Source: Botryllus schlosseri
Taxonomy: Eukaryota; Chordata; Ascidiacea; Stolidobranchia; Styelidae
Assembly: GCA_000444245.1 (NCBI GenBank)
Contig: ATSW01008812.1
Span: 1-23,048 of the forward strand
Direction: 5' to 3'
Length of the DNA stretch: 23,048 bases
Shown here: one piece after another, positions 11,022 to 21,110 of the stretch
Position numbering within the stretch: position 1 is the stretch's first letter
Layout: each line of letters starts with the position of its first letter
The notes under the pieces: generated by a model
What the model saw: only the letters and a program-made list of their open reading frames with translations
Databases searched by the model: none
What the model was told of the DNA's origin: nothing
Position numbers and translations under genes: made by a program

Positions 11022-11065
11022 TCACACGAGCTTTCGGAGCTCCGCTCCTTCGTCAGGTGCTAAAG
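11022..11065 (-). repeat. Structured hairpin motif, hammerhead-like, possible retroelement tail
   Basis: On the minus strand the sequence CCTGACGAAGGAGCGGAGCT continues CCGAAAGCTCGTG. It holds a perfect 5-bp stem (GGAGC/GCTCC, 3-base loop) flanked by CTGACGA and GAAA, the order of the hammerhead core. It has one extra A before the stem, so catalysis is doubtful. CTGACGAAGGAGC...GAAAGC motifs are, to my knowledge, recurrent in tails of Penelope-like and other invertebrate retroelements. It lies 67 bases upstream of the CBM14 start codon, so it could sit in that gene's promoter or 5' UTR. Confidence 0.35.
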
Positions 11066-11131
11066 TGACAATTATATTTGTGATTCTCAGCCCGAGGGAA
11101 TATTGCAATAACCTTCAAATCATCTTTCAAT

Positions 11132-12003
11132 ATGTCGCTGATATTGTTGTCTCTTTTAATTGTAACTAATGCAGTATTTTCGTCAGGTGAGTCCGTGCCA
11201 AATTATTGATATTCATCACGGCTTTAATATAATTATATGTATTTGCCTTCATTTTTTGGTCGAGTGTTGATACGCTATGCCTTTGGAATACACATTAAAC
11301 ACTCTCTACAGCCATGTCTAACGGGTCAGGCCAAGGCTAAGTAGACGCTTATGCACGGTATGAAGGCAAAATGAATCTGTTAACTTAACTTTGACACACG
11401 AGCGATTAAAAATAAAACGAAAATAAATATCGACATTTTAAATGTTAAATTGAATACGTCCATCACGAATAAATTGTTTAATTGTTACAAGCTCAAATTA
11501 GGAGTAATTGACCTTCAAGTGAACCTTAATAATTTCTTTTCAAATTATAGTATTGTGAAATGTCTTGATTCATTTTATTTGAAATGATGGCAAGACTGTA
11601 ACGTTCTTACCTTATCACGTCACTTGACAATACGTATAGTCGGGTGGGATCTGGAACTCATTGATGTATTCGTGGGTTGAATGTCGTGGATGATTACCAT
11701 GGAAGACTTCCTTTTCATTTACAGCGTCCAGTTGCATTGAAGGCACATACTATCCGGAATCCGACTGCAGCGGAAGTTACTACCAGTGCTATCGCGGTAA
11801 GTATCGAAGTATTGTTGTAAAATAATATCAATCATCACAAGCATTTGAGTTAAATATAACATTTGTTTCTGATTTTTCTCATCGCAAGTCACAATATATT
11901 TGATTCGTTGTGATAGGTAAAAAGTACCTGCTGGATTGCCCGAAAACTCTGAAATGGGATGGCGAATACTGCAATATTGAAAGTGAGGTATCTGGTTGTA
12001 AAG
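11132..12003 (+). CDS. Small secreted chitin-binding protein (CBM14/peritrophin-A), spliced, 3' end unresolved
   Basis: Three exons fit by splice sites, frame and domain. Exon 1 (11132-11186) encodes the signal peptide MSLILLSLLIVTNAVFSS and ends at donor G|GTGAGT. Exon 2 (11725-11796) follows the strong acceptor TTCCTTTTCATTTACAG, encodes SSCIEGTYYPESDCSGSYYQ then CYR, and ends at G|GTAAGT. Exon 3 (11917-12003) encodes GKKYLLDCPKTLKWDGEYCN then IESEVSGCK and ends at G|GTAAGC. All junctions are phase 1, as expected for a shuffled extracellular module. Together exons 2-3 make one CBM14 domain with six cysteines (spacing 10-6-9-10-8) and the aromatic YYP/YYQC/LKW residues that line the chitin-binding face. 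Introns are 538 and 120 bp. The final exon is not certain: an acceptor at 12357 (AATTTCTCAG) would close the frame after three codons (GPN, stop), giving a protein of about 75 residues. More domains further on cannot be excluded. Confidence 0.82.
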
Positions 12004-13398
12004 GTAAGCTGGCATTCATTCAAATGCCATTTATTCAATTGAGTTATTATCATATAAGTAGTTCCTGAAGATCTAAAACTTGTAAACTGATCTATAGTTT
12101 ATTATTACCCAAATCGATAACCCCGTGTACCACATAAAATAAGTTTTTACAATATGCAATATGCATCTCTATTGGAATATAAACGTTGCCCAAGTATTAT
12201 GCCAATGCGAAGAAAAAAATTCTCCATATCCGTGGCATTCAGTAATATTGAAACGCACTATACTCCGTCTAAACTACCGGAGCATTTCAAAGCAAAATAT
12301 TTTTCATCACCTTTAAATGATTGTGTTCCAATTACTTGTCAAATTACAATTTCTCAGGACCGAACTGAAATGTTTCAAGCAGACGAAGCAGTGACACAAT
12401 ACTTGGAAGAGATGATTAATATCAGATATATATACTCTCTGTGATGATATAAAGGAGGAATCAAATATAATATGAATGCCATTTGGATATTGTCAGAATA
12501 AGCGTATTGTGCAGAACGCAGTTTCAAGTCTCGCAACGTATCGAGCCTCGATAATGAATATCCTCCTAAACAGGTAATTGGGAGCGCTGCCACTGATGGG
12601 TCGCTTAAACGACACAAAGTGGCGAGTCATTCAAATAGCAAACGTTATATATTAGCAGCACCAATCAGTAGCGAGTTCGAGTGTGACCGAGATCAGCTCC
12701 AGAATCTCTACCGAAATGTAGGCAGCATATCTTGGCTCGTTCTCGCCATCTAACTGGCGTAAGCGTAACGTGCAAAAAGTCGACAGATACGGAATCATAG
12801 TAAAATATTACCGACCCAGTGTGAAATGACCAACAGTCGAAACCCCATGATCTCGAAAGGAGCAACAACAATGTCAACCCAATGTAATCATAACAAACGA
12901 GAGAGATATCAAAGCGTTCTGGTGTGGTTGATACGAGAACTTTGGCTTTATTGTGGTAGAGCAGAGCTGTCTGACACATGGCCCGCCAGGCGATTTCCTG
13001 CAACCCGCGGAGCAATTCTGAGTAGATCGAAAAATGCTTGTAATATCGAGCACATTTGTACACAATGTCGAGATTTGTAGTGTGCGAGCCTCTTATGAAT
13101 TAATCCCGCAATGCAGCAGGTCAAGTATGTTCGCAGATCAAATCATAACCATCCGACAGCAGTGTTGTATTTTCTCTGTAGACTGTAAATCTAAAACGTG
13201 AAAAAATGGTGGTATATTAGAAGATACCTTTCCTTCATTCTTCCAAGATCTTTCCACCAAGTAAGTAGGTATTAGGAGTCTGGAAAAAGAAGGAACAGAT
13301 ATTCCACCCCCCAGTCTAGGCTGTAGGATGGTGGAAAACAATTATTATTATGGTGCGAATCAGAAATCAAATGTTACAAACTGCTTTATGGACCGATT
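12004..13398. other. Region after the CBM14 exons, no recognised gene
   Basis: It should contain the 3' end of the CBM14 gene. The best candidate acceptor is at 12348-12357. A frame at 12154-12444 (+) and one at 12665-13063 (-) are open but unrecognised. No second CBM14 cysteine pattern was found. Confidence 0.35.
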
Positions 13399-13461
13399 AC
13401 GATATTGGCGTAGTTGTCAGCGTCATTAGACAACGGACGTGGATTCCGGGTCCAGCGTTGG
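13399..13461 (+). repeat. tRNA-like sequence, possible SINE head or tRNA relic
   Basis: TTGGCGTAGTTGTCAGCG resembles a tRNA D-arm with the pol III A box, and GACAACGGAC then TGGATTCCGGGTCCA resembles a variable loop and T-arm with a 4-bp stem and a 7-base loop. The loop lacks the TTCRA consensus and no acceptor stem can be closed, so it is not an intact tRNA. A degenerate tRNA-derived SINE head is the simplest reading. Confidence 0.3.
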
Positions 13462-14415
13462 ATTATCACTCAATTTTATTAGTTTTAATAGTAAACAATT
13501 AGGAATCCTATTGAAATGTTTGAAATCGTTTCTCTGAGGTTAGGGGGGAGCAGAGATTATAAAATTTGGAAGAGATTTCTTGATTTTAGAAATTGTGCAA
13601 TTATCACCATCCAAAACCTCGAATGAATGGTAATATTATCACCGTGATATAAGGCGGGAGTAGTCTCTATTTTAGCATTCATTGATTTAATACAAAGACT
13701 TTGTGAGCAACGCTACATAGCTATTTAGTATTTGAAATGGTGATAGCTACATATTGATTGTTTGGACTTTCATTACGAGGTTAAATGTTCTTTGAGTGGT
13801 GTCTTTTTAGTTGCAACCATTTTCTAACCGTATAAATTTGGTATATGAACCTAAAATCCTTCCATCTATACTAAACGACGAGCCGCCGAACAGACATGAT
13901 TTGTCATCAGTCCGTTTCAGTCCGCCGTTTAGTATCGCACATTCAGCGGTCAGCTTTTTCTGTCTTCAAATGTCTATTCAGCCCACCCTTGGATACTTGT
14001 GCTTTATCATGGAGTAAGTTTTGTGACCATAAAATGCGAGACTTGACTGAATTTCAGTAGAGAATTTAGAAAGAGTGTAGGTTAGCCTGAACGAACTGTT
14101 ATAAAATATCCTATGAAAATTCCTCTGCTTGGCTTGGAGTCTGGAGTTTATAATTGGTATGAAAAAAAGGTGTGAAACGACTGCTATTGCTTCGTCACTG
14201 TTGTTTCAAAGCAGCAATGTGCCATAATTCTTCAGTTGAACGAGCAGCATCTTGGTTAAGGCAAAATCCAGCAGCAGCTGCCCAGTTCGTCCCGATTTTA
14301 CTGTATTTTTGTGAACTTTTTATGGAAATTGATTTAAACTAGTAACAAATCTAGAAAACTGCAATAGAATAATCAGTCATTTCCTTAAGTTTTGGGTGTA
14401 TTTAGGCTTTAAATT
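13462..14415. other. No recognised gene
   Basis: AT-rich, with one open frame (13811-14017, +) without a family signature. The right part may belong to the 5' region of the hAT remnant that follows. Confidence 0.4.
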
Positions 14416-14746
14416 ATGTCAGAACAGCCTTCAAAGAAAGCACGTACACTTCATCAGCAAAAACCATGTTTTTCAAAGTGATTGGGAGGAAAATTGTTTT
14501 AAGTTGAGATAGACAATGAAGCCCATTGCCTTCTTTGTCCCGTGTTGATCAGTAGTATGAAATATTTTAAAACTTTGAGGCACTATACTAGACATACTTC
14601 AAAATATATTGCTACCGAGGAGAATCACGGAAAAGTAAGTTACAATTTCTCAAGTCGGCAAGGAATAAGTAAAAATATATGTTCAAGGCTAGTATTGAAT
14701 CTGTAGATATTACTAAAACATCATACAAGGTGAGCCACCTATGGTT
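14416..14746 (+). pseudogene. hAT transposase remnant, ZBED5/GTF2IRD2-like N terminus with BED finger
   Basis: From the ATG at 14416 the frame reads MSEQPSKKARTLHQQKPCFS, then VEIDNEAHCLLCPVLISSMK, KYFKTLRHYTRHTSKYIATE, and, slightly further on, TKTSYKVSHL. This is the N-terminal architecture of ZBED5-like hAT transposases: a charged leader, W..E..F..E..N.A.CLLC, the BED zinc ligands C-x2-C (14527-14538) and H-x3-H, then the SYKVSHLI segment before the catalytic core. It has two in-frame stops (TGA 14479, TAA 14500) and the frame shifts before the last block. The RNase-H-like core is absent, so it is a relic. Confidence 0.75.
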
Positions 14747-14982
14747 CAGTCGACCCTAAGAAACGTATGAACGCAGTCTTCATCGGGGATTTGTTCGTAT
14801 TCACCTACGTGGAAGCTTAACGGGAGTATAGTATCCCTAGTCTCGACGCGGAGTTTGGCGCTTCGGCGCGCAGCTCGGCATAGCGATTTAGCCGGAAGAC
14901 GGCGGTGTGAGTCCCGGTGATTGAGAGTTATCTGTTCTTGGTAAGGGGCCAAAATCCTGTCCAATGCTCTGAATGTCCTAGT
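14747..14982. other. GC-rich island between transposon pieces
   Basis: This segment is visibly richer in GC than its surroundings (for example GGCGCTTCGGCGCGCAGCTC). The minus strand is open from 14964 to 14746 with an arginine-rich product that I do not recognise. Base composition suggests an origin different from the flanks. Confidence 0.3.
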
Positions 14983-16116
14983 ATGTGGTTCCTAACCATT
15001 TTCGAGTCATCGCCTCTCATCATGCTCGATACAAATTTTCACCGCTCCTCCATGTTTACGGATCCGAAAAAGAGGGCGTATAAACGGATTGACTAAAATG
15101 GGTCATCTTTTCGACACAGTGCTTGGAAAACGGGCTTTCGAGACTTCTTTCTAGGGATGGTCAGAACCCCTGAAAGGTTGCGGTTCGTGTAAACGCGAAC
15201 CTCTTTGAAATGTTCTGTGTGAACGCGAACGTGAACGTGAACACGATTCCATGACGTCACTTGACGTTATATTGCTACTTCCAATCCTACATTTCCGTAT
15301 CATTGGTAATAATATTACCAAGAGCACGATACCTAGCGATGACCAAGGTCACATTATGCAACAATGCTGAAGTACACGCTGACGTTTCCAACGTCACAAA
15401 ATGTATAAATCGAACAACAAAATGTTATTTTAATTCTATAAAATCAATATATTCCGTCACCTTGCCAGAAATTTAGACGATGACTGGCAAGGGGATGTAA
15501 GCTTGTGCCTTAACGGTTCGCGCTAGACCGGTAAATGTTTAAGGCGTGGTCAGACTATTGCTACATTGATAATAACCATATGGTGAAAAACCGGTTTCCA
15601 TACTTGCGAGGGATATTACCACAAACGCAAGTTATACAGTAGCCATCACCCCAACCCGACGGATTCGGTAATTAATGATACAATAAACATATCAAATCAA
15701 GATAGATCCCGTACGCCTGAATGAATTATTCTATTAGACAATGATTAATTCTTCATATCAATTTCGTTGATGTAAATCATTGATTGGTTGATTCGCTGAC
15801 TACCTACATGTAGAGTATTTCATTCTTGCTATTGTATGATTGTGCGCAACGCTCTCACCAGATAGTTACTCCAACTAATGGTAAACGGAAAACTGATTAT
15901 TTCGAGCAAATATTGGTCGATTTTTCAAGTTGGCATTGTGCATGCCCGTTTAGTGCAATGAGTTTCAAGGAGTTTCAACCAAAGATGTTATATTGACATG
16001 GAACATTGTAAGGTAAGGGAAATGTTCTCAATGCAGAACCTATACGAAGGTTCGTTTGTGAACGTGATCCTCTAAATTTATGAAGATCACAGACCGAACG
16101 CGAACGTGAACCTTCC

Positions 16117-16124
16117 GTTCACAC
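16117..16124 (+). repeat. Left target-site duplication of the inner hAT
   Basis: GTTCACAC immediately precedes the inner hAT terminus CAGTGATGAGC and is repeated exactly at 18467-18474, directly after the other end. An 8-bp duplication is the hallmark of hAT insertion. Confidence 0.9.
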
Positions 16125-18466
16125 CAGTGATGAGCGGAGTCTGCTTTTCGAGACTCCGAGTCCCTCCGACAACTTTGGTCTCTGAGGCAAAGTCCCTCCG
16201 ACTCCGGGGATCTCAATCCCAGACTCCGAGATAACCCGAAGAATCTTGTCCAGTCTCCGAAACATATTCAGACCATTGTCGAAGAATCCCAATCGATGTT
16301 TTCGATAGCCTGTCTGATATTCATACCAGTTTTTTTAGTATCCGTGAATTGCCGAACAGTCGCAACATTACTTCTGAGAGTCAAGTTCTCTCCAACAAAA
16401 TGGACAGTCAAGCTAATAGAACTGCGACCCTTTAGATCGGTCCACATATCTGTGGTGATGCCAGCCAGNCCATAACACTTGATAGCAACTCTTAGTTCCT
16501 CTGACAGCTTCTGCTTCAAAGATGAAGCCTCCTCATCNAACTTACGTTTCACCGTAAANCTGGATGGCAAAACGTCTTCTGCACAACACCACGGCAAACC
16601 GGCACTTCTTCGGTGTATTCTNCACCCGGCGANCAGTGTTCCCCATGATCACCTTCTCCNTTGATTTCTCGCTTACTTTTNTGTTGGATGAAAGAAAGGA
16701 ACTTTCTTCAACTGCGATCAATTCTTCTTACACGCTTCGNTATGTCTTCGAAGATGCGACGNACCACTTGTCNACTTNTGATGCTTTAGCTGAACATTGC
16801 AATTTTGACATCACGCAAACCCAGTATACTGGCCGTTATTTATTATCATGCAGCATCAGAGTGAAATCATTCCACACGTCACTCTTTTTCTGCGTCTTTG
16901 TGAGTAACCCACTTGACGTCGACGGTGCTTCAGCCATTATATTAAAACGACGAAGGAAGACCAATCAGTTTGAACTAACTACCACTAACACCACTGAAAT
17001 CGACGATCACATCACAGGTTTCAGTAAATTAAGTTCCGCATCGCCATGAAACAGTTGATGGAACTGCACTGCACTAAACATACAAGATGCATCACTGACG
17101 CACCGATCGACGCTCCTTGGAGTTGACTAAATGACTAGTGACTTCCAATTTTGAAGCTGATACATGATATCTGGAGTTTGAAGTCTTAGACAGACCAGCA
17201 GCAGAAACTTGATTGCGGTGCTGATTTTTCTTATCACATCAAAGTCATTTCTCAATCAAACCAAACATTACATGACGAAAATTCAGAAGAGTTCTGGATG
17301 ACTGACTACGTCAATCAATATTGAAGGAAGCGCAGTTGAGTTGATGCGAGCAGAGCAAAGCAGACGGTTGTAGTTATTTAGTGTGGCTGCTCAGAAATTT
17401 GGAATATTCTGTTTTTACAGGGTAAGATCAGCTTACCTTAGTGATTTATGTATTGTTGAAATCTTTGAAGCGGGCTTAGATGCTGGTATGCCTCTGTGAG
17501 CGGATCTTGCTAGCGAAAATTCTTCGCAATGTCATTAAATCATGTAACACATTGCATAAGTTATTATTGTTTCCATCAAGATACTTGCTTGTTGTATGTA
17601 TATTTCTCGCTGATATAAAGGTAATATTGATCCAACACTTATTATCGATATCTCTCGCTGCAAATTGCAAGTACGATGAAAGTTGCGAAAGTTATCACAA
17701 AAGCAAAAGCGGTATCGCATATTATCTTGTTTGAACTGATACCAACGTTGGGAATACATTTTCACAAAATGGACCTATTACTATGTTGAATGTCATCAGG
17801 ATAATGGGATATATTCCGTTATGATCATGAACTTGCTGGAAGAATCAGGGTAGCTAAAGGCTGTACCATAGGGAAGCCCCGCTGTATGTTGCTGATTGTA
17901 AATGTTTTGCACAATTACTGGTGTAGCATGAAAATTAGTCACGAAACAAATACGCAAGGAGGAATGTGATGTGACTATAGAAGACTGCAATGACAGCAAC
18001 GTGGAAGATTCTGGAGCTCTTATCTCATAATATGGTGACATCAAGCAGTGGATTAAAAGACTGCATCTCAAGGCAGGGAGCAAATGATGCACTGCGAATG
18101 ATATTGGGTGCCTTCAAATTTGTGAACTACAGACACTGCTCAACGGAAATGCCTTGCTAGATCACTAGGTTACTCTCGAGTCCCCAATTGCAGTGCAGAT
18201 GGCTGATTTTTATGCACTTGGCAATCATTTTTGCATGTTACCCGTCATATTACAACTTTACAAGGTGTCAACTGTCTGTGTTTTGGTTTGTAATCAATAG
18301 TGTCTTCTGGTCAAAGCTATTGAAAGATATCGGGGGCAAAACTTACAATACTCCGTAAAACTCCGGAAAAATATCTGTTGTAAACTCCGACTCCACTCCG
18401 GGGATCACAAAATTGGCAAAACTCCGCTCCGAATCCACTCCGACTCCGCTCCGGTGCTCATCACTG
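16125..18466 (-). mobile_element. Inner hAT transposon, 2.34 kb, internally rearranged
   Basis: The termini are CAGTGATGAGC at 16125 and GCTCATCACTG ending at 18466, followed by subterminal CTCCG/CGGAG repeats (16133-16260 and 18350-18453). The perfect duplication GTTCACAC on both sides proves insertion 8 bases from the right tip of the family-B element. The interior carries a transposase fragment on the minus strand (16268-16597) but no C-terminal core or dimerisation region. This is a defective copy. Ambiguous bases are concentrated between 16469 and 16778. The perfect duplication makes it the youngest layer of the nest. Confidence 0.9.
16268..16597 (-). pseudogene. hAT transposase fragment (start of RNase-H-like core)
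   Basis: The frame reads SLKQKLSEELRVAIKCY, then ITTDMWTDLKGRSSISLTVH and RQFTDTKKTGMNIRQAIENI. This is the start of the hAT catalytic domain, where the first acidic residue lies in the T-D-x-W-T motif (ITTDMWTD at 16436-16459); the following Y/S-x-S-L-T-x-H-F strand is also typical. Sequence coding for the second and third catalytic acids and the C-terminal hATC dimerisation domain is missing, because the left terminus follows within 150 bases. Several codons are ambiguous in the assembly. Confidence 0.7.
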
Positions 18467-18474
18467 GTTCACAC
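18467..18474 (+). repeat. Right target-site duplication of the inner hAT
   Basis: GTTCACAC is identical to 16117-16124. It is also part of the family-B terminal sequence GTTCACACCATCCCTA, which shows that the inner hAT landed in that tip. Confidence 0.9.
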
Positions 18475-18653
18475 CATCCCTAATACTTTCCGGTAGGCCA
18501 GCTTTCGTTTGATATGCAAAAAGCCGTCTTCACGCGCATTTTTGGTCGTGGTAATTTAATATATCTCACTGGGCGTTGTAACATCCCCCTAATCAAACCC
18601 TTCGGAATTTTCACCTCCTTGATATTTAAAATCGCGCGCGTTGGGAACCACTG

Positions 18654-19556
18654 GTCTATATGTGAGGCAATAAAACTGAACACGTATAAACGGCGGGAGT
18701 AACTGGTAGTCCGTCGCATTAATCAGTACCCAAGAAGTAGCTCTAAGTAACTTAACAGTGTAAATTAGTTTTCAGATGCATTCTACCTGAATTGTTGAAC
18801 TCCTTACTTCTAATTATTTCAACCATTCTCAATACAAGATAACCGTTTTCAAAATTTCAATCATTCATTTTCAAGTGACGAGTTTGCTCGCGACGAATGT
18901 ATGATTCGTTCTGCTTCGTGAATATTGTCAGTATGCGATAAAACAATGGATATACATATATAGTCATAGCTTTACAATATCTTCAACTTTACAAAATTCT
19001 TTGGCTGCATACCATTTCACAACTAAGGCGAAAGGAGTCACAGGTTAATCATTTAGGACATGATCACTCCATTGTAGTAACGACGTTTCTGCGTGTCTCG
19101 ATTATTGGTTACAGTGCCCAACACAGTGACCTTGTATAATGTATATATCCACAATCCAATCATAGGATATTGCGCGAAGCTCGACATTTTTTTATTGTGT
19201 CAAGAAATGTTTCGGTCGCGACCCATACTTCAAGAATCCCCCTAGTAAAGCATATCATGATGCTTTGTACCTATATCACTACTACTTTGGAATATTATAG
19301 AGTTGCAATACACGTGGATTATATTTTTGGTGTTCGCCCCGACTCGGTGATGTTATTGAAAGGTACCAACTTGATGTCAATGTAGCCTACTTTAGCCAGC
19401 AGTTCCAATTACTATTATCCGTAACTCGGGTTTCAAGGCCAGTAACCAGTAAGTCAAGCAAATTTTCAACGTCCCACGCGTCAAGACAAATCGACAAACA
19501 TTTCCGATCTACACTCAATTTGAAGTCACAAATTATTCATATTTCGTGTTGCGTGA
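18654..19556. other. No recognised gene
   Basis: AT-rich with short chance frames only (for example 19170-19385, +). No transposon ends or domain signatures were seen. Confidence 0.4.
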
Positions 19557-20040
19557 TTCTAAATGTGGATGCTGATATACATGCATATTGGATAAAGTTT
19601 GACAAACTTGTCAAACTTAGTACATAGTTCATGCTACAGATACTATTTGTGTGATTTTTAAAGCAACCAATTAGAACTAACTACTACAGGATACTAGCTT
19701 TATTATACTTTTTCAGAATTTTAATTTGTACATCCAATATCGCTAGTTCTAATTGTATTAGAGTATAAATCAAGTCGAAGTCTACTGGACTAGCAACATT
19801 GACTATCTTGACCGCATCTGTATCTGACAGACGCAACTGAACTCTGAACTCTAAATGAGCCGAACTCAAATATATGCGAACAGCTGCAATAGACGATATT
19901 GTCGAAAAAAATCATACCAGGAAAAATTCTATTCAGATGTAAAATGATGTGGCAGTGACACACAAGTAATATAAATACCGCATTATATGTATTCTATCAA
20001 CAAATTGGACATCATGGAATCAGCATAATTGACATGACAG
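19557..20040 (+). repeat. Duplicated segment, copy 1 of 2
   Basis: This segment is a diverged direct repeat of 21111-21583. Shared landmarks in the same order are TTCTAAATGTGGATG, GTTCATGCT.CAGATAC, CAATATCGCTAGT, ACTATCTTGACC.CATCTGT, AATAGACGA, CA.CAAGTAATAT and the end near CATG.CAG. Similarity is clear but interrupted by small insertions and deletions. The minus strand of copy 1 is open at 19684-19869, but copy 2 is not, so coding is unlikely. Confidence 0.7.
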
Positions 20041-20555
20041 AGACAAAGGATTTCCGATAGACGTGCTCGATTTAAGTACGGCTGAGAACTTCGCGATGCT
20101 TTGCGAAGGAGAATATTCGACGACTTGAATATTGACTTGGCAATTTGTATCCCAATCACGAGTAACACTGCGGACAGCAAAGTTTCATTGCACCAAGTTT
20201 CTGTCCAAATCATTTTTGTGAACTCCCAAGCTGCATATCAGGAAACTGTCTTATTTTCGCAATCTGGTGCGACACCACGATATAGGAATACCAGATACCA
20301 CATTTCACAAGGACTTGGCGAAGTGGAAGCGGAACGAGGTGGAGAATAAGTGTGACAGCCATTGTAATACTGGTCAAATCTTTAATGTTCACAGAAAAAA
20401 AAACGTGCATTTTCCGAGATTAATTGTAACCTGCAAATAGTTTTATTGGTTAACGGAAATGCTTCATTGTTCTTTCGGACCTATTACATAATTTAAACTT
20501 ATGAACTACTCACACTTCAATCCAACATACATGTATGTACAACATCCATCTAAAT
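20041..20555. other. Spacer between duplicate copy 1 and the MITE
   Basis: A plus-strand frame open until 20349 (for example LRDALRRRIFDDLNIDLAIC) has protein-like composition but no recognised family and no splice context. Otherwise nothing is seen. Confidence 0.3.
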
Positions 20556-21048
20556 CAGTGTTTCCCAACCTTTTTCCAGCCACGTCCCATTTCGAGGTTT
20601 TATGCAGTGCTCGCGTACCACCTACATAAGTTACGCCATAAGGAAATATTAAGTTAGAATGGCGTGCGTCTCACAAATTAAGGTATTTGTGGTACGTTAG
20701 GGTGATTCCAATAAGTTTTTACTGTACCAACAATACTAATGGGAGGTCCAAAAATGTAACATCATGGAACAAAGTGCATCATCACTGATCTTGTGCCCAA
20801 GTTTTACGAAGACACCCCCCTCCATCAGCTACGCCTGTTCATCTGATCACGTGGGATGAGAATGGATACATATTTGATAGAAATATCTGAAACTACTAAT
20901 ATTATCGACGAAATTCATTCACGAGGTTGAAAGAAAAACATCAGAACCAATAACTATTTTAGGTCGAAAAAACAGAATCTACTTGCGTACCACCAGGCAG
21001 ACCTTCGCGTACCACTGGTGGAACGCGTACCACGGTTGGGAACCACTG
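20556..21048. mobile_element. hAT MITE, 493 bp, with target duplication
   Basis: The left terminus is CAGTGTTTCCCAACC and the right terminus, inverted, is CAGTGGTTCCCAACC. Flanking 8-mers ATCTAAAT (20548-20555) and ATCTGAAT (21049-21056) match at 7 of 8. Near the right end the motif GCGTACCAC recurs three times. There is no coding capacity. It belongs to the same broad family as the split MITE at 14983-18653 and sits between the two copies of the flanking duplication. Confidence 0.85.
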
Positions 21049-21110
21049 ATCTGAATGTTGAGAGTTCGACATTGCATGCTACATCCAGAAATGTATCTAT
21101 ATATAGATGT

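Larger units (their letters stand above)
15152..18482. mobile_element. Middle element of the nest: family-B hAT-like non-autonomous transposon
   Basis: It begins TAGGGATGGTCAGAACC at 15152 and ends GTTCACACCATCCCTA at 18482, with termini in inverted orientation and subterminal arrays of GAACC/GGTTC and GTGAACG repeats. Flanking 8-mers CTTCTTTC (15144-15151) and ATACTTTC (18483-18490) agree at 6 of 8, consistent with an old hAT duplication. Its own sequence is about 980 bp (15152-16124 plus 18475-18482); the rest is the inserted hAT at 16125-18466. It has no transposase. A second copy lies at 5690-5931. Confidence 0.7.
14983..18653. mobile_element. Outermost element of the nest: hAT MITE (family A), split by a later insertion
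   Basis: The left end ATGTGGTTCCTAACCATTTT (14983 on) and the inverted right end CAGTGGTTCCCAAC (18653 back to 18640) match the terminus CAGTGGTTCCCAACC seen in the complete MITE at 20556-21048. The element's own sequence is only 14983-15151 plus 18483-18653, about 340 bp, split by the family-B element. The flanking 8-mers GTCCTAGT and GTCTATAT agree at only 4 positions, so the target duplication is decayed or the edges are slightly off. Confidence 0.5.

Noticed and set aside
12665-13063. 132-codon minus-strand frame and overlapping plus frame
   Set aside because: Neither product is recognisable, both strands are open equally, and no splice context exists.
14746-14964. Arg-rich minus-strand frame
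   Set aside because: It lies in a GC-rich island, where long open frames are more likely by chance, and has no family match.
20085-20349. Plus-strand frame with LRDALRRRIFDDLNIDLAIC
   Set aside because: Protein-like composition only; no family, and not related to the AHD genes nearby.
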